Under the pieces are notes generated by a model, which searched no databases, had not been told where the DNA came from, and saw only the letters and a list, made by a program, of their open reading frames with translations. DNA of 64,000 bases, from positions 4,278,001-4,342,000 of the forward strand of contig JAFFJZ010000007.1 in the NCBI GenBank assembly GCA_018340375.1, read 5' to 3'. Shown piece by piece: positions 56,934 to 64,000 of this stretch. The position numbers were made by a program, and so were the translations under genes. Every line of letters starts with the position of its first letter. Position 1 is the first letter of the stretch. Origin of the DNA: Gonatopus flavifemur. Taxonomy: Eukaryota; Arthropoda; Insecta; Hymenoptera; Dryinidae.

Positions 56934-59729
56934 TCGCCGTTGAGGATACCCATCGGAGCTGTGTCATCTCATCTTCTTATTCCAAAGTTGAACATCTTTA
57001 CGTCAAAGTTTATTTTGGTTCTTTGTCGTTATTGTTCGGGGCTGTCTACACTCCACCTGCTTCGGATTCTTCAATATACTTGGACCATTGTCAAAGCGTT
57101 GGCGAAATCCTCCTCAAGGAGAACTTTAACTCCTTATACTTATACGGGGATTACAGTTCACCTCATATTTCCTGGAGCAATATTGATTTCAAATTATCTT
57201 TCTCAGTGTTACCTGGTTCGACTCTCAATTAAATGACTCCTGCGCAATATGTTCTCGAATATTCCAATGAATTGAATTTGTTTCAACTTAATACTTTCAG
57301 AAATTCTCATGGTAACATACTTGATCTTATTTTTTCTGATAACGATCGTATTGATGTCAATATTGCTTTGGATCCTTTCTTCGCGTGTTACAACTTTCAT
57401 CCTTCTCTTGTATCTAAGCTCAACCTACGTGAAAGTGTTTGACTGGTCCCGAATCAAATCATCAAATATAATTTTAATAAGGCGAATTACAGTGCAATTT
57501 GTGAATATTTAGGTTCTATCAACTGGAACAATGAATTGCGTAATTTTAATGTTATTGGAGCTGTTGATTTCTTGTATCTTCATTCATATAATGCAGTTGA
57601 TTCATCTGTACCCAAGTATGTATTAAGGAATAGTTCTTATCCAAAATGATTTTCTTCGGAATTAATTGAACTTATTTGTCAAAAGAAAATTGCTCACAAT
57701 AGGTACAAAGAGTCAAATTGCTTTGGAGATTACTTAATCTTCAGTCACTTGCGAGCTCAATGTGAAGTTCTGACTCGCCAAAGTTACTTGTCTCATCTTC
57801 ATGACGTTCCAGGGTCCTTTCCCACAAAAGCTCCTGGAACTTTGTTAATAGTAAGCGGGATCAGAACGGTATACCCCTGGTGATGCATTTAGACGGTACT
57901 ATTGGCAATACTGGTAATGGTATTTCGAACTTATTCGCATCTCGTTTCAGATCAGTTCATCAAAATCATCCCGTTGTTCCTTGTAATTCACCAGAATCTA
58001 CTCTCAATGTCAATCTTTCCGATTTATCCATCAATATCGGTGAAGTGTTCAATAAAATCTCATTCTTGGAAACTTCTTCAGGTCCTGGTGATGATGGTAT
58101 TCCTCCTAATTTTCTAAAATCTTGCAAGTTCGTCATTTCTCGGCCTTTGTGGTTGATCTTCAACAGCTCTTTATCCTCTGGAATATTTCCTCCTCAATGA
58201 AGATCCGGCCTAATGACTCCTATCTTCAAATTTGGGGACCGTTCTGAAGTGAGAAACTATAGACCAATTAGTATCATGAATGTTATGCCGAAAATTTTTG
58301 AAGATATAGTTACTGATAAAATAACACCACTATTCTCCGATATAATTTCTGATTTCCAGCATGGCTTCACTTCTGAAAAATCTACCGTAACTAACTCGTC
58401 TATTTTTTCTCATGTCGTGTCCTCTGCGCTTGATCAAAATGCCCAGGTGGATACTATATATACAGACTTCTCAAAGGCTTTGGACAGAGTTGATCATAAT
58501 ATATTGTTGAATAAATCAAGTAATTTAGGTATTCGCAGCAATTTTTTGTCGTGGTTACAGAGTTATATTCTGAATCGTACGCAATCAGTTTGTGTCTCTC
58601 AATATTTTTCTGATTCATTTTTTGTATCCTCAGGTGTACCGCAAGGCTCACATCTAGGTCCTCTATTATTTATTATTTTCATTGATGATATCTCTATGAT
58701 TTTCAAGTACTGCGCACATGTTCTTCTTGCTGATGACCTGAAACTTTTCATGATTATAAGAACTCACAGAGATGCTCAAAATCTGCAATCTGATTTGGAT
58801 CGGTTACAATCTCGGTGTGTGCTATCTAATATGTCATTAAATCTCACTAAATGCTATGTGATGAGATTTTACAGAGGTGAAAATGCTATTCATTCCCCTC
58901 ATAACTTGTCTCATTCCTTGTTATCACCTATAAATACTGTTCGTGATCTTGGAGTTTCATTTGACTCTCGTTTCAACTTCTCAGATCATTAAAATTACAT
59001 AGTTGGTACTTCCATGAAATCTCTTGAATTTATCAAGCGCGTTTGTGAAGATTCTCGTGATCCTGTTGCACTTCAAACACTGTATTGTACTTTAGTCAGA
59101 CCTCATCTTGAGTACGCGTCTCAAATTTTGAGCCAGAGCTGCCAGATGAGCTCCAACGCTCAGGGGAAGAGTACCCCTACCATCACTTCATGCATATAAT
59201 AGTCGTGAGTATTGGTAAGTAACACTTATAACACATACATATATGAGGTGATGGTGGGGGTACATTTCCCCTCAGCGTCGGAGCTCATCTGGCAGCTCTG
59301 TTCGAAGCCCTCATTTAATTCGGGATTGTACAGACTTGGAAAGAGTTCAGCATAAGTTTCTGCGTCTCGCTGCCTATCAGATAGGCCGTCCGTTGAGCGT
59401 CACTTGTCATGATTACTCATTGATTATGTTTCTACTTAACTTGCCTTCCTTGGGATCACGTCGTTTATTCAATGATTTTCCATTTTTGTATGAAATTGTT
59501 AATGGGGAAATTCGCAGCCCTCAACTGCTTGGACTTGGACGTTTTAATGTCCCTTCTCGTTTATTGAGACGCCCTAAATTGTTCAATCCAATTTCTTACA
59601 AATCGAGATACGGTTACTCTGATCCGGTAAATCGGATATCTATGCTAGCTAATTCTTAGTGATGTGCTTGAATTAGTTTCATCCCATTCTGATCTTAGAA
59701 ATTCTCTTCCTCTTATTTGTCAAGTTTAA
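56708..59729 (+). pseudogene. ORF2 (endonuclease and reverse transcriptase) of jockey-like element
   Basis: Begins VYYQNVRGLGTKLDQL and LSETWL (endonuclease). The usual GDFN box reads GDYSSPHISW, so the catalytic Asn is lost. Stops follow MDRNVLTSQF, PGSTLN and LRESV. The reverse transcriptase has RNYRPISIMN, YTDFSKALDRVDH (motif A), SSGVPQGSHLGPLLF and LLADDLKLF (Leu where Tyr or Phe is common before ADD). A stop follows RFNFSDH. The C-terminal part resumes after the 59134-59300 insertion at SPHLIRDCTDLERVQ and ends LPLICQV with TAA at 59727. Inactive. Confidence 0.9.
59134..59300. repeat. hAT-like miniature element in jockey ORF2
   Basis: CAGAGCTGCCAGATGAGCTC and GAGCTCATCTGGCAGCTCTG are exact complements and the arms run ~60 bp. 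167 bp. Flanking 8-mers TTTTGAGC and TTCGAAGC agree at five positions; both differ only slightly from TTTGGAGC, which would keep the expected coding phase. Confidence 0.85.
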
Positions 59730-59925
59730 TATCTAATTATCCATTCTATCCATAATTATACACATGACCTGTTGTTGTAATATAAGATGCATGTAGTCGA
59801 GCTTGACATGATGCCTAATGCTTTGATGCATGATATATATTATATGGTTCAAATAATGTATATTCTATGTACCAAAGAGTCTTTTATACCCGTATAAACA
59901 AAATAAATGAATAAATAAATACAAA

Positions 59926-60580
59926 ATTGTAGTAAGTCCGAATTTAAATAGATCTTAATCGATAGGAGAAGATGGAGAGAGAAAGAGAGCGAGAGAGAGA
60001 GGGAGAGGGGGAGGGAGAGAGACAGAGAGCACATTCCTCGCAGTGCGAATTAATAAATTCCGAGATGAGTCAACTTATCTGAATTTCGTCGAACCAATGT
60101 GGTGCTTCAGATTCTCTTAGGATATCCACGGTTCCAGTATGTCTTTTATCTTCTCAATGGATTCTCTTGGATTGATTATTAGACCGCTCTCCTCTGTGTC
60201 GATTGTGAATGGTGGGTTTTCGTTCGAAATTGTATTTTTGGATTCTCAATTAGGTCTCCGACGAGAGACGTGTCACGTGTTTTCTCAAATCCCAGAATTA
60301 CGTACGTATAACGTGATCGTTCAACGATTGTCCGCCAAGTGAGGTGTCTTATATATTCTCCTTTTCCTTCCCCTTCTCCTTCTCCTCACCACTCTATTCT
60401 CCTTCATCCCTTCCCTATCATTCTCCTCTCATTCACTATTACAGTTTCATAACAAAAGTTCCATCTTGATCAACTATTACAAAACGATTCGAACGAACAA
60501 CACTGGAAGGACATTGTTTGGAAATTACCGTGGTAAAACAGATTTGGAGATAAAATTTTACTTACCAGGATATTCATTGT
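59926..60580. other. No gene; GA microsatellite and CT-rich tract
   Basis: A GA-rich tract at 59971-60033 and a CCTTCTCC-type tract at 60358-60430. Nothing coding supported. Confidence 0.5.
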
Positions 60581-62221
60581 ACCCTACACTGAAAAAAAAA
60601 TCAGCGACTACGTATTTATATACTTAGCGGCAAAATATTTAGTTACCAGCTTTGGAATGAATTAAGAAAACAATGTCATGGATTATCAAAAATGTGATTG
60701 TTGTATGAAAATTATTTTTTTGGAGGAACTAGATCATATGGATGGATTCTTTTCGGGCGTTGTATTTGTATTACGTCCATCCGTTCATGAAATCCTTAGT
60801 AGAAATCACTTGAGTCGTTCTCTAGGCGATGACAAGCCATGACTCGATTCTTTGAGATGTCACTGTTGTATACAAACCGAAGTGTTCTTTGATTCGATGG
60901 CATATTTTATTCCAATAGGGCGAAGAAATAAATATTTTGTTCCGATTGAAACATCCTTCGCTTAATAGAGACAAGATTCATAATATTTGACTGAAATGAA
61001 TCTTCTTTGATTCAAATGAATTTGTTATTTCAATAGGGAGAATTAACTAAGGAAGAATTTATGAAGTTGAGTGAATCGATGTTCCAATTCACAAGATTTG
61101 ATTGGAGGCGTATAAAAGAATGTCTGTGATTATTGGGACCGACTTTTCTATGGTTCTGATGAATTGCACTCAAATCGATCCAGATTTTCAAAGCATTTCT
61201 TATGTTTCCTAAATCCATCATAAAATTTGTCCGAACACGAGGACACTATTATTTAACATAGAATCAGTGCACAATCAAATGTGAGTACATGCTTCTAATA
61301 AAGTTATTCGAAACAAATATGATCCCAAATTGAAAGACTCGATTCCATATGAACGATTTTTGTGATTTCTATAATTCCCTAGCACGTATGAAGTCTGGCC
61401 CACTTTTGACCCATATTGGCAGGATGGGGCCCACGCTGGGATGGAGTGGGCTCCATGGTACATACGTGCTAGGGTTTATTAAGATGTCATTCGCATTAGA
61501 GAATATTTCCCAGTACAAATTATTCTAGTCATTCTCTGAGTTATTGCAAGGGCTTTACAGACCTTGTAAGTCCCTCACATGGACGTGGAGCCTAGGGAAT
61601 AACCAGAGTGATTTCTACATGGGAGTGATCTAGATACTTTAGTCATCATTCTTCGAACGGTTATCGTGAACTCTGGAATCGTTTTAGAGTGATGATCGGT
61701 ATAAGGTATTCCAGGATGCATCATTCGGATTCCTGAGGCATATTCTGCAACCAAAATGAAATAGTCTTTTGATCAGGCGAAATTCAATTCGATGCCTGAT
61801 TTTGAGAACATCAGCGTTTTTAGATTTCTTAAGAATTGGAATGATGCAGAAGTACTTCGTATTACTTGAGCTTCACAACACTCACTGGGTTAGAGAACGA
61901 CTGTTCTTCGAAAAGAAAACCAAACTACCTTCTTCTGAACGATAGGGTGATCCGATTTCTTTCAGAGATTTCCAAGTTGGTCAATGATTTGGAGCTTAAA
62001 TTAGGGGGAATATAGTGGACTCCCACTTGAGTCATAAATTCTGTGCATTTTTGCGCTCATTCCGAATTCCCCAATGAAAAATGTAAAAACGCTTATTTTC
62101 GAAAATATGGTGGAAAACATCCACGGAAATAAAACCAGTTCATACACACGAAAAAAATGTTCTCTCCCAGCTTCCTTCCGCAGGAATGTATTGAAAAGAA
62201 AATTGAAGAAATATTTGAATT
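60581..62221. other. No gene seen
   Basis: CACTGAAAAAAAAATCAGCG at 60586 looks like a left end without partner. 60905-61042 is a repeat related to 52441-52545 (AATTTGTTATTTCAATAGGG). A short inverted pair (TAGCACGTATG at 61380, CATACGTGCTA near 61460) spans ~90 bp. No gene. Confidence 0.5.
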
Positions 62222-62223
62222 AA

Positions 62224-62344
62224 GGCACCATTTCATGAGATTTTCTGCATGAAGCGTCAACATTAGAAGACACGAAAGGTCCGACAGTTGTCTCTTTCCT
62301 CCTTATGTTGACGATTGATGCTCAAGCTCTCATGGAATGGTACC
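62224..62344. repeat. Palindromic miniature element flanked by TTAA
   Basis: GGCACCATTTCATGAGA and CTCATGGAATGGTACC pair, with GTCAACATTAGAAG / CCTTATGTTGAC arms around GGTCCGAC. TTAA lies on both sides (62220-62223, 62345-62348), pointing to a piggyBac-type integration. Relative of 7589-7703. Confidence 0.8.
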
Positions 62345-62411
62345 TTAAAAGGAGGCTTTCTTTCTGCTAATCATCATCTTACATTTCTAATATTCACGAA
62401 TTTTATTAGAA

Positions 62412-63120
62412 GACTATTGTATGAATATCAATGAGGAAAAAACAAAATTCATGATTTGTACAACAGCGAAAACATTAAGAAGAACGGAGATCAAAATAGA
62501 TGCAGAGACAATTCAGCAAGTCAAAGAATTCAAATATCCAGGAAGCATAATTACAGAAAACGGTGAAAGTGGAAGAGACATAAGAGCAAGAATAGCCCAA
62601 GGGAAACAGGCTTCCCACCAAACGAAACAGTTACTATGTTCGAAGAATATTAGCTCAGCAGGAAGGGAGGAATTCCTAGAGAGTTACGTTAGGATCACAG
62701 CATTATATGGTTGCGAAACTTGGACAATTGGAAAAACGGACCAAGTAAGACTTGAAGCTTTTGAGATGTGGTGTTATAGGAGGATGCTTTGAATGAAGTG
62801 GATACAGAAAGTAAAAAATGGAGCAATACTTGAGAAGGTCAATGAAAAAAGAAGTCTTTTGAGACATGTCGTGAAAAGAAGAAGTAATTTGATAGCACAC
62901 ACATCAAGGCATGATAGCTTATTGAAAACAATATTCGGAGGAAAAATGGATGGTAAAACTCGACAAGGTAGACCTAGATTAAGTTATATGAAGCAAATTA
63001 TACAAGATGAGGGTTATCGTAGATATGTAGAAATTGGGCGTCTAGCGGATAATAGACAGGGTTGGAGGATTCCATCAAACCAGTCATAAGACTGATTACT
63101 TCATGATGATAAGAATTTCA
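62412..63120 (+). pseudogene. 3' end of an RTE-like retrotransposon
   Basis: Starts at NINEEKTKFMICTTAKT and reads through VKEFKYPGSIITENG, ALYGCETWTIGKTDQ, MWCYRRML, one stop (TGA after RRML), then RRSNLIAHTSRHDSLLKTI, KTRQGRPRLSYMKQII and the terminal WRIPSNQS (TAA 63087-63089). The 3' tail (AAGACTGATTACTTCATGATGAT) matches the copy ending at 20851. The polymerase motifs are absent through 5' truncation, the usual outcome of incomplete reverse transcription. Confidence 0.9.
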
Positions 63121-64000
63121 TATTTTCATATTGTTTTTTGTGAGTGAATTTATAAATGATCTCATCACCCCCACATCCTATTCGTCCTATGCCCATCATG
63201 ATAGTGGAAGAAATGCATATAAAAGTGAAAAGAAACACCTGATCTACTCAGAAGAATTGATTATGTATTTGAATTTGCGTTTATCAAGTATGAATAAGTT
63301 GCATGGAAACTATTTTGAACATCCTCGTGATTCAATAAATCTTCAAAACTTCAAAGAGTTGAAAGTTCGAAAGTTTCTCACTAAAAATGGAAAGAATCAC
63401 AGATGCTTAGAATTCTGATTTTTGAATTTCATGTTTCGAAGCCACCCAGTCATCACAAAGAATGAATTAGAATTCATAAATCCTTCCCAAAGACCTCTCG
63501 AATAGTTCTCGTTATGCGATCAATGATGAAATTAATAAGAATTCAATGAATTCAGAATGAGCACGTATTGAATGTACGCAGAATCCATTATGAAATCACG
63601 ATACGAATTTTTCCTGAGAATTCTTTCACAAATTCAATGTATGCAAAACGCATAAAAATATTCAACGTCGTGCATCATTGGATTCACTCCCGCGCACCGT
63701 AGAAGACGCGAGAATAACATTAACTGCCGGACTGGATGATGAAGGATCGATTCGGTGATGAAAAAATGATAAAACCACAGGTTACTCACGAGCACACTTT
63801 TATTCAAGAATTTGTTCTCACAATACGCTGTGACAAGCACTGGTGATAGTTATATTCACGCTTACACTTGTTAATCAACTCCCTTCTCAATCGAATACAA
63901 GAAGGAATGATGCTCTAGATGATCGAACAGATACAAGAGAGCGGTGCTTTAATGATCGAAATCACAAACTTCGTTTAATGATAACATCAATCTGTTGTAT
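63121..64000. other. No gene seen
   Basis: Short frames at 63131-63418 and 63634-63840 have no recognisable motif. No repeat end is supported. Confidence 0.5.

Larger units (their letters stand above)
55907..59925 (+). mobile_element. jockey-like non-LTR retrotransposon
   Basis: ORF1 then ORF2 with endonuclease and reverse transcriptase in the usual order, a short 3' region, and a 3' end in AAATAAATGAATAAATAAAT-type simple repeat at about 59900-59925. Frameshifts and stops occur throughout ORF2. It contains a hAT-like miniature element at 59134-59300. Confidence 0.9.

Overview
This window looks like transposon-dominated euchromatin or heterochromatin of an arthropod, most likely an insect. 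The reasons are AT-rich DNA, mariner transposases of insect type, RTE-like and jockey-like retrotransposon remnants, and very many short inverted-repeat elements. No complete host gene could be recognised. The only candidates for host coding sequence are two exon-like stretches on the minus strand, at about 9188-9532 and 11053-11217. The species cannot be fixed from sequence alone. || Layout. 1-9 kb: nested miniature elements, including a three-layer nest at 3166-5233 and a decayed fold-back region at about 5930-8790. 9-12.3 kb: the two candidate exons with small elements between them. 12.38-13.99 kb: a mariner copy broken by two separate hAT-like miniature elements. 15-15.5 kb: a 31-bp tandem repeat followed by strong hairpins. 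15.63-17.65 kb: a second, internally deleted TA-target transposon. 18.2-20.96 kb: two DNA elements each carrying a piece of an RTE-like retrotransposon. 21.09-27.13 kb: a 6-kb fold-back element with arms of about 885 bp, a satellite-like array of ~174-bp monomers in its loop, and a 1.28-kb hAT-like element inside one arm. 28.4-29.7 kb: a second mariner. 33-36 kb: small elements. 36.16-40.67 kb: a nest four elements deep, with two inverted copies of an element that carries a tRNA-like segment. 40.7-45.6 kb: another large inverted-repeat structure. 46.66-48.3 kb: a broken gene of a widespread invertebrate repeat-associated protein family. 49.7-52.4 kb: a minus-strand RTE-like reverse transcriptase split by a 1.8-kb TA-flanked element that is itself nested. 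55.9-59.9 kb: a jockey-like retrotransposon with a hAT-like miniature insertion. 62.2-63.1 kb: a palindromic element and the 3' end of another RTE-like copy. || All recognisable coding sequences belong to mobile elements and nearly all carry stops, frameshifts, deletions or lost catalytic residues. The most informative signal is structural. Target-site duplications can be read directly for more than twenty elements. They fall into classes: TA (mariner-like and the 1.8-kb element), 8 bp (hAT-like with CAGNGNTGCC or TAGGG ends, and the large fold-back), TTAA-like, and a large group with 2-bp duplications and ends starting CACTG/CACGG or CCC. These junctions give a relative order of insertion for much of the window.
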